64,000 nucleotides of DNA from Fratercula arctica (taxonomy: Eukaryota > Chordata > Aves > Charadriiformes > Alcidae). Below the pieces are notes generated by a model. It was not told where the DNA came from, made no database searches, and saw only the letters and a program-made list of their open reading frames with translations. Numbering within the stretch: position 1 is the first letter of the stretch; each line of letters opens with the position of its first letter. Shown in pieces: positions 24,230-37,890 of the stretch. The stretch covers positions 29,469,352 to 29,533,351 of the forward strand of contig CANTUZ010000008.1 in assembly GCA_947846985.1 (NCBI GenBank), written 5' to 3'. The translations under genes and the position numbers were made by a program.

Positions 24230-26650
24230 GCGTCTCTGCGCGCTTTTACTGGGGGGAAAGGCGGTTTGTCAGCGTCTTGACTGTATATCAACCTATTTTG
24301 AACCAGATCCGACGGGATTTCTCGGACTGCAGCATCTGCCGCTGCAGCGAGGACAAGGTGGAGGTGCGGCGGCTCCCGTGGGTGCTCGCACAGGGTCGTG
24401 GCGTGAGGCTTCAGTCTCCCCCTGCACAACAGGGAGGAATTTGCCCAACTTTCGCAAAGTTTCGCAGCCCTGGACTTTTTCCAAATCGCTTGCAAGGGAG
24501 GGGCTGCTCGAGAGTCCGGCCACCCTGCCGGCCAGCTCCGGAGGCTTTTCACAGAACTGCCTTGATCCGATTGAGGGGCCGCGAGTGGGCGACCAGCCGG
24601 GAGAGGAGCGCACGCCGCAGCAGGGCGAGCTCACGGCACCCCGCGCCCCGCCGGCTCCAGCCCCCAGCCCCCTTTCTCGGCTCCCGGGGCGCCAGGGAGC
24701 TCCGGCGCCCGCTCGGGCCAGTCCGAAGCCGAGCCGGCTCCTCGCCAGCCTGGCGGCGAGACGGGCAGCAGTACCTCCCCGGGCGGACACTGTTGCTCGT
24801 ACAGGTGGGAGCCCACAGCCTCGCCGGCGTACTGCTCTGAGTGGGAAGGGGACGCGGAGCTCCATCAGGCACCGGACTACTGACGGGGAAGCCCCCACAC
24901 AGTGGGAGTCGGGCTCTGGCTCCTACGGGATGGGGAGAGGACGGACCTGCTCCTGCCACCCCGGCAGGGACGTGTCAGCAGCATCTGGGCTTTGAGACTT
25001 TCAGCCTCGGCGACTCTCCGCGCCACCGGCGCAGAGGGAGCCGGGCGAAGACCGGGCGGCAGGTGCTGTGGGATGAGGGGTGTCCCGAGGTCAGCGAGGC
25101 GGGAGCCGCGGCTGGAAGGGATCCCCGTCCCCTCAGTGCCGGCGATGACCATCCGGCCCCCGCTCGCCCTTCGAGGCAAGTCTCGGGCAAGCCGAGAGGG
25201 TCGGGCGGGGGCGGCAGAAGATCCCTTCCCGTCCCGCTGAGCTCCGCCTGTCCCCTCCACCGCTTCCCTTAGACGTTAGGACGGCCAGCCGGCCCTCCCG
25301 CACCCTTGCCCTGGCATTCTGCCGCAGCGCAGGGCCGCGGAAGAGGTTCCAGCCCCGGCCCCACTGAGGGAAGCGTGGGAGAGCGCGCAGCCCCTGCAGA
25401 TGGGCAACCCCCCGAGCCGCATGTGCCTGGCAGAGGCCGCCGGGCTGGAGGGCTGAGTCTGTGGACCGAGGCAGCCTCTCCCCAGCACCCTCACATCAGG
25501 ACGACCAAGCCGAAGCACCATCAGAATGGTGGCCTGACACCGCCAAGTGCCCAGGGCCTTCCCACTCTCCCAACATGCCCTCTCTGAGGTGGATGCTTCC
25601 CGGCCTCCCTGCTTTGTGTTAGCAAAACGCTGCCACCACTACCACAAGTCGACTCTCCTTGCAAAGACTGGTCCTTGCAACTGGATGGGAGGGTGAAAGC
25701 AGCATTGCAAACCCCATCCTTACATTTGCCCTCAGCCTCCTCACTCCACTCGGGGTCCCTCTGGCAGGTTTTATAGTGGCATCTGCATGCCTACAAATGG
25801 GGGCAGTTGCCCCAGGTTTTCACGTCTGGGTGCTTTCCTCCGATCTGCAGGGATGTGCAGCTATACCAGCTGCAGAAGGGGGTGGGAGTACAGGGGGACT
25901 GCACGGCCACTATAGCTTCAAGAAAGATGGAGGCACTGATATTTCCACTACTCAACCCGCCCGGGCCCACCGTTTCTCGCCTCTGCTGCCGTCTGTGCTC
26001 TCCCTCCCCACGCCGGGCCCTGGCTGTGCCTGTGACAGGGAGCCTGTCAGCGCCTGCCCGAGAGCTGGCACCAGGGCGGGCTTGCCCTCCATCCTCACTG
26101 CCCCTTGACGGGCAACTAGGAGCACTGAGGGGTCAGCGGCCACCGGAGCGCACAGCCGCCGGCCCCACTGCGGGGCGCGCAGCTCCATCCCAATGCCCGG
26201 GCGGGGCGGGGGGGGAACCGGCCCCGGGCGCCCAGCGGGGCTTCGCGCCGGCTGCGCGGGGGCGGGGACGGGAGCCCTCCCGCGCGGAGGCTTCCCAAGA
26301 CCCGCCGAGGCTGGGAACCGAGCGCCCTGGGAGCCCCTCCCGGCACATCTGCCTCTGGGGCGACCACAGACAAACAAATATTTGCAGGCTCGTCGCAAGC
26401 CTACGAACAAAACCAGCCCTCCAGCTGTCCCCGCACGCCGGCGGCCCGGCTCCCCGGCGTGTGCAGCCGGAGCTGCAGAAGCCCGGCTTGTTGCCCGCTC
26501 CTTTCCGGCCCCGCAGGGCTCGGGGTACCGCTGCCGGCCCCGGGCCGGCACAGAGGATGCCGCCCGCCACCCCCTCACCGCCGGGAGAAGCCGAGAGCCG
26601 GGTGGGCCGGGTAGGGCTGGAGGGGTGGGTGCTGACGAGGAAGAGAGGCA
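24230..26650. promoter_or_regulatory. upstream CpG-rich block 3
   Basis: The third CG-rich block, weaker between 25.5 and 26.0 kb and ending sharply near 26.65 kb, where sequence becomes AT-rich intergenic. Long open frames on both strands have no recognisable protein family and look compositional. This is the outer edge of the CpG domain that starts at 12.83 kb. It might hold a distal start site for SATB2 or for an unrelated non-coding RNA; nothing in the sequence decides this. Confidence 0.45.
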
Positions 26651-26659
26651 AATAAATCA

Positions 26660-29600
26660 CTTTCTCAATTTCCACCTTGATTATATAGTCCCGCTTTTAT
26701 GGGCCTGCCCGGCAGCCTGTGCACACAGATTTACACTGCCTTCGACAGCTTCAACAGTAAAGTCCCAACGAACTCCGGGCGGCCGCCTGCTCCCACAAAT
26801 CAAACAAGGGAGCACAGGGGCCGTGCTGTGCTGCGCCCCGGGCCCCGCACCTTTCTCTGCCACCCAACAGCCCTTGCCTTTATTACTGCCTTGGATGCCT
26901 TTCAGCTTGGAAAAAGAAAGAGAGAGGAGAGGAAGTCTGAGGTCTATTTATATTCATATATTTTCGATTAAGACAATTAACCAACCCACACAATGTAGCC
27001 GCCCCTCCCTCTTAACAGTTTCCTCATTTCTGCCAGAAGACAGTTTACTCACTGCAGCTAAAACAAGCTTCCTGATCCCTTCACAAAAATTAGAAACAAC
27101 AGCTAATAAAGAAGCAAAATAGGAGGTAGGCTTCCTGGGAAACCAGGCATGGAAAGCAACTGTGCAACTGCCAGGCTGGATTTCTCTTTCATATATTCAT
27201 GACTGATGGATAACGTACAACTCATTTCCCGCAGTTCTTGAAGAACAGGCCTAGGCTGAAGCTAGCCATCTGAGTAGACACGTACAGCAGAATAAGACCC
27301 TCAACGGGCAGTGGAGTGACTTTTCACTTGGAGATGGCAGTGAGGGCCACTGGTAGCTCACAAATCAGCCCCCCACCCCTCCAATTCTGTACGATCAAGG
27401 ATTTCCCAGCAAGACAGGGGAGCATCTGAGTAGATCTGGGCTGTGTGCCCTCCCAGAGGCCAGATTCCTGGAACAGGGCTCCTACATTTTTTGAGTCTCC
27501 AAGCATAAAAAGGATAGAACATACAATGGCATATATTTGTTCCGAAACCTTTTGGTGATACACATTGCAACCAAGAAAAACCATGCTAGTGCCCACAAAT
27601 TAACACATTTCCTTTTGAGATGATTTCCACCAATGCCTGCAAATAGTGCCAGTGACTGATTTTTTTTTTTTTGGCCATTTCCTTTGAATCAAATCATACA
27701 CAGTCATGATACATTCACAACTTTCTCTAAAAACTTGTAGCTGATGGTTAAGACAAGCCATGGTTTAAACGCTAATAGGGAGGCCTGAAGAACTGTGACA
27801 GAGGTGAGAGAGATCAGTAAGTTCCTGTAAGTAAGGAGCAATCAGGAGATGGGTAGAGGTGCGCAGTCCTGTCAGTACTCCCCTGGTGTGACCTGCCTTA
27901 AGAAAAGCTGCAAGACAAACCATCTTATTAGACAAGAGAGAATCGACTGAGGAGAAAAGCCTATATAAACACTCCACCTGCAAAGAAACTCCTTACCATA
28001 GCTCATAGTCAGCCACCAGACAAAAAGCCATGAGAAACCACATGTCAGTGTTCCTGGTGTTCACAAACTTCAGTTTTCAAGATGCAAAATGGAAAAGAGT
28101 GACTATAAGATATATTGGGGGATACCTGAGATACCCTAGATGTAACTGTATTCAGGACCCTATCTCAGTGCTACTGACTTATGTCCTCCATAATTAAATT
28201 CCTAACACAATTTTAATTGCAAAAAGTATTTTTTTCCCCCCTCTTTCCTGCTTTAAGCAACAGCTAATAAAGACAGTATTAGGCAGTTTGTTCCCTTTCC
28301 TTTCAGTAGCTCCTGTTCAGCACAAGTTGAAGTGACCACAGTGAATAATTTGTCTTTGGGTCAAGGTCATGATCCTGTGTCAGCATGAACACAGCACTGC
28401 CAACATGAGTCTTGCACAGGGACAGCTAAGGGATCACGCCACTAGTTTGTAATGCAGTCTGGAATGTTTTAGAATGAGAAATCATTACAAGATCTGAAGT
28501 TATTGTCCTGATACAGTCTTTTTGTAATGGTGAAAAAAAAAATTCTGGTACCATGGCATACTGTTCTCTCTATATTCTCATGAGATCTCTGCTCTAGAAA
28601 TAGTGCCAGCATTTCCTAAAAGTTCTTGGGTAATTACTGTTTTTATGTAGTTTCTATTGTGCTCGCTGTTGCTCCTAGAAGAGTGGAGTTGTTGGAAGAT
28701 GCATTTGGTTTTCCTTACTGCTTTGTAAGAGTTTGGGGTTTTTTTTAATAAACAATTAAAAATAGTTTGCCCTCTAAAAAGATGTCTTTTCAAAGCACTA
28801 GAATGAATACAAGCAGGGGAAACAGCCTTTGAAAGAAAAATGATGTTGGACAAGTTTTGAATTTCAAACATAGTCTTTGTTTATATTTGACTGACAAAAT
28901 GCCTCTCAAATATTCTTTGAAAGGTGATTACATTAGGCAGGGGCTATTTTAGCCATTTCACATCTCATAGCACTATTGTATAAAGGACCTGTCCACCCAC
29001 TTCCCTCACTACAGTCACAGCTCCTTGAGCCTTTTATTCAGCTGTCTTTCATCACTTCTAAAGTCATGCAAACTTTTTCTTTCCCTGCAAATTGCAGTCC
29101 ACCTTTTCTGCACCACCAAGTCTTTTCTAGGACTTCTGGTGGGCTGCAGCATCCCTTTTGGCCTGTTGGTGATGTTGTGTTCAAAGGTTTGTTGCAATAC
29201 TTTACTTAGAGCTGGGGAGAAAAATGTTTTCCTGGTTTAACAAATTTTTCAGGATAACAAAAACTAATCCCCATTTCAAATCACAACAGAGAGCTGATGT
29301 TTTTAATGTTTCATATTTTTAAGGGAAAAAAAGCCAAACTTGCACTGCAAGTCCTTCCTAAATTACACATCCTTCTTTCTTCATTCTATTTTTCCTGTCA
29401 TTTAGGAAAAGAGCCCAAAGCCCCTCCCATGAAGGCACTGCACAACCGTGACAAAGCAGCACATTTAATTATTCCTATCATCAGCTCAGATGGTGAAAGC
29501 TTCAATACCCATTCGAGTTCTGGACCGCCAGGAAAGCTCTCACTGTTTTTGCTTTCTGCGTTGTCTCAACACCACCATATTTTGACATTCCTGCTACACT

Positions 29601-31490
29601 TACGCATCTCCACTGCAATCAAAACTACATTTCTGGACACATTTTGAAATTTTTAAACACTCTTTTAAATATTTTTAATATGCATTTATCAAGGTGAATT
29701 CTATACCATCTTGGGATGCATCAATACTAGTAAATACCCCACAGTTTTAGGAACACTCCTGGGCCCCAGAATACAATGGCCTGTGCCACGAGAGATTGAA
29801 ACCGATTCTTGACACGGTTTTGGTCTAAGGCAACTAGCATTATCTGGAACAGCTTTTGAGCATATCTCAAGAGTTAGCCCAGGCCAGAGTCAACACCAAA
29901 AGGCAATTCACATGAGGCCACCTTGTTTTGGTGGCAAGACAGCAGAACAGTATCAATGGATACTGTGGGCAAGCTATCCTGAGTGACAGAACCCTTCCGA
30001 TGCACCAGTACAGACATTGCTTCTGTCAGTCCTGCATAAGAAAGACTGAGTAGTAGGAGTCGAACTTTTGAACTCCAGGCTCCCGCACAGTGCTGTAAAA
30101 ATAAATGCACAGTACAGTGTAACAGATAAACCCACTGAAGATGAACAAAAATGGCCACCCAGTGTTCCTGTGATGTGCTTCCATACCAGAGCAGATGAAA
30201 TCAGAATTTTGTTCTGTGTTGTGCTATCAATATTTAATTCTCCATGTCATTACAACATCTGTCCTTTCTCAGGTATAGCAGAGTGGCAATCTATGGTGTA
30301 ACATTTTAGTGAAAACGTATCTACCAACATACCTACTTCTAGTAGTTTTATGAACACAGGTAGAACCCCAAACCTTCTCTTTTCCATCAAACATAAACAA
30401 GAAAGAGGCCTCATTGGTCTTCAATCCTCAGTTAATGTTCTCACCATTCGGATAATTGCTGGCAACCATGTAATCTGATTTTTTTTTTTTTCATAAACCG
30501 ATCCATTTTAAAATTAGCTCAGATTTTTGATCTATTATTTCTCCTGGATACCATTATAAAAATCTCATTTTAAGGGTAAACTCCTAGTCCAACTTAAATC
30601 AGTGACAAGATTTCCATTTGTCTTCAACAGCATCAAGATTTCACCCTAAGTATTGAGACATAGCCTCTCTGGTAGTAGAAATCAGTACAGTTACATTAAA
30701 ATAAAGTGAAGAATAATGCTTAGGATTTGGGGTTGCCTTCTTCACACTTGTTTCGCCAGTGAGTATAAAGAGAATCTTCTCATGAAGCAAGCTCAGTTAC
30801 AATGCTGTGAGCAGAAATTAGTTTAAAGGAAGGTATTACTAGGCAAAAGAAGGTATTATAGGCAAAACTATTATAAATATTAAGTGAAGTATTCAGACTT
30901 GGAAACACACTCAGTACCTGGTTTTGAACCTGTAGATTTTTAGACAGACCAGAGAAGAGACAAGCTTCTGTCTGTGCCTTAGGCTTTTCCTCTTAATGTT
31001 TTTAGGAGTGACAGCAAGTCAGTGCTTACATAGAGAACAGAAAGGTAGAGAAACCTTCAGCAGAAGGAGAAGCTTCATGGACTCTGACGACACATCAGAG
31101 CACAGCAGATTGGAGACAGAAAGTTACACATAACTTACAACATCTGAGCAGCAAAGCAAGCAGTTTCCTGATTGTACTTTCAGTGGCTAAAAGCAAAGGC
31201 TGACATAACAGGAGAAAGATTAATGTACTTTCTTGGGGACTGACTGCAAATGCTGGAGGAACTTTAAGGGTCCTCATCACATTCAATCACCCTAGGTTAG
31301 TAACTGGCAGTCTAACTCACTCCTCATTCTGTTTTATGGTCCATTGGAAAGTTTCCAGAATTTGCTGGAAGAAGAGGGGATTGGAAATAGGAGGTGCTAA
31401 TAGATAACTCTCAGATACTTCAAAGCACATAGATTCTCAGTAAAGAAAGAGGATTTGCTAAAAACTAGGAACAATACATAAGACATTCAT
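26660..31490. other. intergenic DNA, no gene seen
   Basis: AT-rich sequence upstream of SATB2 after the CpG domain ends. Open frames are short and resemble no family I know. A decayed tRNA-like segment may lie at 30048-30112 on the minus strand (see findings). Otherwise nothing beyond T-runs near 27661 and 30479. Confidence 0.6.
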
Positions 31491-32068
31491 AAAATCATAG
31501 AATGGTTAGAGTTGGAAGGGACCTTAAAGATCATCTGGTTCCAACCCCCCTGCCATAGGCAGGGACACCTCCCACTACACCAGGCTGCTCACAGCCCCAT
31601 CCAGCCTGGCCTTGAACACTTCCAGGGATGGGGCATCCACAGCTTCCCTGGGCAACCTGTTCCAGTGCCTCACCACCCTCACAGGAAAGAATTTCTTCCT
31701 AATATCCAATCTAAATTTCCCCTCTTTCAGTTTGAAACTATTACCCCTCATCCTATCACTACACTCCCTGATAAAGAGTCCCTGCCCATCTTTCCTGTAG
31801 GCCCCCTTTAGGTATTGGAAGGGGCTATAAGTTCTCCCTGGAGCCTTCTCTTCTCCAGGCTGAACAGCCCCAACTCTCTCAGGCTGTCTTCATAGGAGAG
31901 GTGCTCCAGCCCTCTGATCATCTTCGTGGCCCTCCTCTGGGCCCACTCCAACAGGTCCATGGCTTTCCTATACTGAGGACTCCAAAGCTGGACACAGTAC
32001 TCCAGGTGGGGTCTCACGAGAGCAGAGTAGAGGGATGGAATCACCTCCTTTGACCTGCTGGCCATGCT
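31491..32068 (-). mobile_element. CR1 LINE, 5'-truncated copy
   Basis: The element is on the minus strand, with its 3' end at about 31491 (tail as ATCATAGAATGG on the plus strand) and its 5' truncation at about 32068. It encodes the last part of the reverse-transcriptase ORF, with motifs [21 protein letters not shown] and [13 protein letters not shown] (32064 to about 31808). The frame is then closed early by a one-base deletion relative to the [12 protein letters not shown] continuation known from CR1. It is immobile: no ORF1 and no RT catalytic core. Confidence 0.93.
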
Positions 32069-35000
32069 AATGTTGTAAAAGCAGATGAAATGCATTCTGC
32101 ATATGCAAGTCTGGACCTACTCTACTCTCCAGCACAAGCCACCAAAGATAAAAAAAGCCCGTATCAGCTAAATTCTGATGTTAAGATATCAAGAATGACC
32201 CAGCCTTTACAGTGATATGAAGAGTTATATCCACCCCACACAAGAAGAGCTGGAGTGTCTGGGAACAGTTTTGCCGGATGTGGGTTAAGACTTAGTAGGG
32301 CTGAAACTACATAAGAAATAACAGAATTTATCCTCTGGGATGTTGTATTGCTATTTGACAGCTTCCACATGAGCACTTACTTATTCTTATTAATGTCTGG
32401 TGGAGCTCAAGTCTCATTAGCTCCTGTTTTAAAGAGATGGTCTAACAGTTAGTGCACAGCCTGGCTATTCAGAGGCTTGGACTACAGACTTAGTTTTGGT
32501 CCAGTTCTCTGTCTACAGAGAAATCTTTTGGGCAGGGTTTTCAGAAGCACATTATTGACATAGGAGAACAAGTCTGACTAATCTGCCAGACATATCCTCA
32601 TATGTCACAAAAGCACAACTGAGAACCTCTGAAGTCACCTCTTACTTTCTACATCTGTAAAAGTAAACAAACATGACCCACTTACCAATCTTAGAGAGAG
32701 CTGTAAGGATCTGTTTTGCTGACAATTGTAAAGTCTTAACACTGAACTTGCCAAGGCAGTTCTTGCCCTTTCCCCGAGTAAGGAGGAGCCAAGTGCCTGC
32801 AGAACAGTCACATTTCTGTTCTGCATGAAGGCAGGCTTGAGAACACAGATCCTGCCCTGCTGCTCTGCAGCTTCTCACCCTCCTCATGCACCGAGCCTTG
32901 TTTTGTGCAAGGGGGAAGCGAGGCAAGGAGCTGAATGACTGCCCAAGGCTACGCAGCCGGTCACTGGCAGGTTCCCCAGTCATTCCTGATTCCCCGTGCT
33001 GTGCATTCTTCCAGGCTGCTTCCCAATCTGGGAAAACATTTCCAAAATGCAAGACAGAATCCAGACTCTCAGATTTTCATTTGATTTTGGATGATTTGCA
33101 AACTTTCCATATTTAGAATCATTTTGAACTGTCTGTTGGGACACAAATATTTGGATTACACATTTTGTCGGTCTCTTTTAATAGTAACATCTAGAAATTC
33201 CCCAGGAAAAATAGTATGTGCTTATTATCTCTTCTTTCACACATTTAAAATATTTAAAAACTTCATTTGGCTCATCACCTGGTCTGAATCAATAATCAAC
33301 TCAATGTGGGAATGAAGCTTCAGACACAGGGCTGAATCTTACACATATCAATGGCAAAAGTCCCATTTCTACAGTTGCATCAGGAGTAAGTTTCTGTGCT
33401 GTTACACAAGTAACTAAGCTAAAATGTGCTAACCCTTTGCCATTCAATCATTTTAAGGACCAATTTACTGAAGGTTTATCCAAAATAAATACAGTCATAA
33501 GTATTTCCTTTTCTACACTGACAATTGTTGCTGTAGAGAACATTCAAACATTGAATAAGCCTTCAGATGATTCCCTTCTCATCTATTCTGTTTCTGAAGT
33601 CTGGGATTTGTGCAGCCTGATACAAATTAAAACAATCTTCTTGTTAGAATTTGGAATAAGTAACACTAAAAAAAAAGTTTTGCCCAATCTTTCTGTCTTC
33701 TGTTATTCTTCGGGTTACTCCATCAGGCCTCCTTAATTCATACTAGTTCATTTCTGTCTCATAGAAAACTACTTTTGCTGTTACTAAATCAAAGGAGTTA
33801 GTGAGCTGTCCGTATCACCCTACCAACAAAACAATGCAGCCCCTTCTGCACAGGCAAAATCGGTAGCTAATACGAAAGAGGAAAGGTTTTAAGCAAATTT
33901 TGCCAGGCAGGCACATTTACTGCTGTATTCCTATCTTCCTTCAGGTCATAAACTCCAAAACCACCAAAGATTATCAATGCAACAAAAATGGAAAATCAGA
34001 TAATCCTGACTAGATAAAAGGAAGCTGCCAAATAAAAAATAAGGGGCCTTACATACAGTGAAGAAACTCCAACTTATTTACCAGTATCTACAGCAAGATG
34101 AATAATGTTCAGCCATGAATAAACTCAGAAAGCCTGGAAGAACACAGGAACCATGCCTGGGAGCCAAGACTTCCAAAGGGTAACTCTTCAATAGACATGC
34201 AGAGTTTTATTCCCCTGCAATATTCAGCAGGGTAATAAACCAAGCCACTCAGCTACTGTTCAGACAGAGCTGCCTCACTGAGGTACCTGCCTTGAAGACA
34301 TCATCGGTTTTCATTTTTGTGCCACTGGCCAAGCTACAAGTCTTGGATAAACTCATCAGCATGTGCTAGTTTCTAGCTGATGTTCACCTTGACTTTTTTA
34401 TGGATGCTATTGTTTTTGGTGAGTTATCCTCTTGCAGATCCTGCAACTTAGAGACACTCAGTTTAAACAGGTGGCTATAATTAATTATTCAGAATTATTT
34501 TTAGGAATTTGGATTTTTTTCTACTGATTGCATTAGTAATAAGCATTGGACAAAAATAAGGCAATTGCATGCTGTTTAGGGTATTTGTGATTAAAAAAAC
34601 ATGCTCTAGCTCATTGTAATGCTTCTGTAGGCTAGCACTCTTTGTGAGAGATTTGTTTCTTGTAACTGCTTTGGGTTTATGTTAATTGTATATTTTAACA
34701 ACAACATCCACTAAAGCGGTTTCATGTGAAAAATGGCAATCTGCTTATCTCAAGAAAGTGAAGCTATAAGCACATTTAATTTCTAATTTCACATGAACTG
34801 CATCTCTAATATCAATTCCCTTTCATTCTCAGTTGGTCTTTAGAAAATACTTGGTTGCTAGTGGAAAAAGTTCAGAATAGTCAGCCAAGAAGATTATTAA
34901 AAAAAAAGTTAGGGACAGACAGCAGATGAGGATGCCATAAAAGTATTATTCTGACAAGCAACAGTATGAAGAAGCTGGAAGAGTACTAGGAGCTAAAATT

Positions 35001-35397
35001 CACATACAGAACCCGTTATTCAGCATGTACGATATAGAGTGTTCTTGAACCTGTAAAGAAGTAGGCTGCGTCTAACATTCAGTTAAAGAATTTCTTGAAA
35101 AGAAAAGAGAGTGAGCTGCAGTGTGAGCATCAGGAGTCATCAAGTTTCCATACAGCTCTTACTGTAGATGGAAACAATAGGGAAAGTAAAGAGATTTTTG
35201 CACTATCTGCCTTTTCCCCCTGTGCCCCCCGCAGATGAGGTGTTGGGGGACAAATACCATTCTAGAAACAACTGTTTCTTCACAACACTTTCCAGGCAAC
35301 ACTTTTCATTCTGGTATAATTTTTTTTCCAGTTAAAGTGTAAGCAAATTAAAAACCAAATGGTTTGAAAATAAGGCAAATAGCTCCAAGTAAATAGA

Positions 35398-35472
35398 AAA
35401 AAAAAAAACCCCAAAACAAAATAATCCAAATCAATACACCAAACCAAATAAAAAAAAAAACCAACCCAAAAA
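35398..35472. repeat. A-rich tract with CCAAA units
   Basis: Two A-runs of about ten joined by AACC, CCAAA and CAAAT units; low-complexity DNA. Confidence 0.8.
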
Positions 35473-37864
35473 TATTTACTCTCTGATTTCAGTATATATA
35501 TTTAGAATACATTAGGTTAACCTTCTGCAAAATTTTATTCTATTTCTTTAACAACCACAAAAAACTTTTAGTCTGACCTGAAGTGCTTCTTTTCCTGGGT
35601 GGTTAGCTTGTTTCCCAACTCACAAAATTTATTATTTTGAAGAAGCAGCATAGGTTAGCCAGGGCTGAGCTTAAATAGAGTCCTTGGTCTCATGGGCAGG
35701 GAGTGTAAGGAGAAGTCCCAGGTGAGGCTCATCAGGGTCATTAAGGTCTCTTAGTACACTCAGGGCCCTGGTAATTATTCATCTGTCTCTAAACTGTGGA
35801 AATAAATTAAAGAGTAAAATTAAAAATGAGGCTTTGTTGTTCTGGAAGCAATGTGTCCTTTCCCACGCATCCAGTGCCTCAGACCATGTGAGAGGTGGAG
35901 TACTCGTGCATATGCATATTTTGCTAGGGTGGAAAGGCATCATATGATCTATCTTCAGCCCCAATATTAACAATTCTAATCAGAAGGATTTTCTTTGGTA
36001 ATGTAAGCACTGGAACTTCATCCTAATAGATAACAGTTGTAAATGCCATGGAGACTGAGCCAGACTTTGGTCAGTGGTGCGTGACGCCCACTGTAATAGT
36101 GAAAATCTGAGAAGAAATACTGTGTCACTAAACTCATGCAAGATTTGCTACTGCCTTCCATGGAGCCAGGATCTTGCCTCAGGCAAAAGCAAAACTGCAG
36201 AAGTTACAATATATGCTCTTCCACTCCAGCTCCCAGGAACAAGACCTGAATGGCAGATGTATAATTATTTATTGATATGCAAACTTGCACAAACCTTATA
36301 ATCTCAAAATGATAGATGAGGGCTTCCCTAGTTGATAAATCATATTTGAGGAGCTTTTTCAAAGAAGGCTCTAACTAAATTTTTTTCCTGAGTAAAATGT
36401 GTTGTCAAAGTATGAACTGTGAAGAGCGAGAACTGTTCTCTTCAGGTATACTGGACACACAGAGGCTTCAGTTAGCAAAATCTGGTCACTGTTACAAAGC
36501 AAACTTTACCTGAACTTGTACAATGAGTTTGGTTTTTTTCACACTCAAAGATGTGTTTGTTGCTTGCTTTAAATGGAAAAATGAGTATTTCTGAAAAATT
36601 ATCTAAAAGAGTGTATTAAGAAGCTGTTCTGTCACAGGAGACAGGGTTACATAGCATAAGGACCATGGGATAGTTAAAAGAAAAATCAAATATATCAGTG
36701 GAAAAAGATTTAATTCACTGCTGAAACTGCCTGTAAAACATAATTCTACCTTTCATTCTTCCTTTCTGAAAGATGGAAAATCAACTTGCATATTTTGTTG
36801 GCTAGCACCTGACAACAGTTTTACCAAGGGGAAGATGAGGCTTTTGTCTTCTCTGAGCACCCACCAGCCTGGGACATGTCTCTGTGTCATGCACTGCAGT
36901 CAGGACAGTCTTGTCCTGCTCCTCCTGCCCGCATTTGGACTGATTTGTTTTCATCCTAGAACAGCTGGTCAATTGTTAATTGTAATGCTGCCTCTTGCTG
37001 CCCTTGAAAGACCATGATGAACCCTGACAGTTGGCTCTTGTGCACTTATGTTTTGAGGAAAACAAAAGATAGGTCTTACAAATGCTCTGAGAAAACAATA
37101 TTCCTCTGTTGCAAACAGGAACTGAGGGAACTGAGTCAACTAACAATTTTAAGGAGCAGATGAATGCCCTTATCTCATGGCCATACACCCCCTTCAGTTC
37201 ATAGATGTAAATGCCATTGACAGCAATGTCCTCTGGAGTAACAGTACAGCAGAATTAGAAGGTCATTGAAACAGATGACTTTTCCAATCCTTTTTCACAG
37301 TTTTTTTTGAACTTGGCATCTGTTCTCCCATGTGTATGTACATATAAAGACCACTAACTCTAACAGTCTCTCTAGGCACATTTCTCTGATGGGGATGGGG
37401 AAGACCCTTTCTTCGGAGAAAAGGACATCAAGACCTAAAGCACCAAACCTTCTCTTGCTTTCAAATGCCTTGAACTGCTGCAGTTATGTGACACAGCCTG
37501 ACAGCTGGCTTAGCTGGCTCATCACACTCCTTCACAGGTGAAAAGGTAACAGCTTAAAAGAGAGAATCAAGCCCACAATTTGCAAAGCACCTCTGGGTCC
37601 TTTCAATATATTGTGTACATCATTTGTACACATGTGTTTGTGAGATGGGGGAGGCAGGCCTGGGAGAGGTACAGAACAAGTAGGAATATAATTAAACCTA
37701 AAAACTAATAGGAAGAAAGATCTATAGGAAAGTAATATCACCTTGTGGTTTTGCAAGTTATTTTTAAGTACTGTATAAAATCAGTGAGAATTTGATTGTG
37801 GTATTCACAGCTGCGATACTAATCACTGGGCTGAGTTAAAACACAAATCTGGCCTCAGGTTTAT

Positions 37865-37890
37865 ATTGATTGAACATCCGTTCAATCAAT
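37865..37890. repeat. short inverted repeat (11-bp stem, 4-nt loop)
   Basis: ATTGATTGAAC, loop ATCC, GTTCAATCAAT: a perfect stem. It is followed by seven A on the plus strand. No flanking gene, so a terminator-like role is not implied. Confidence 0.85.
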
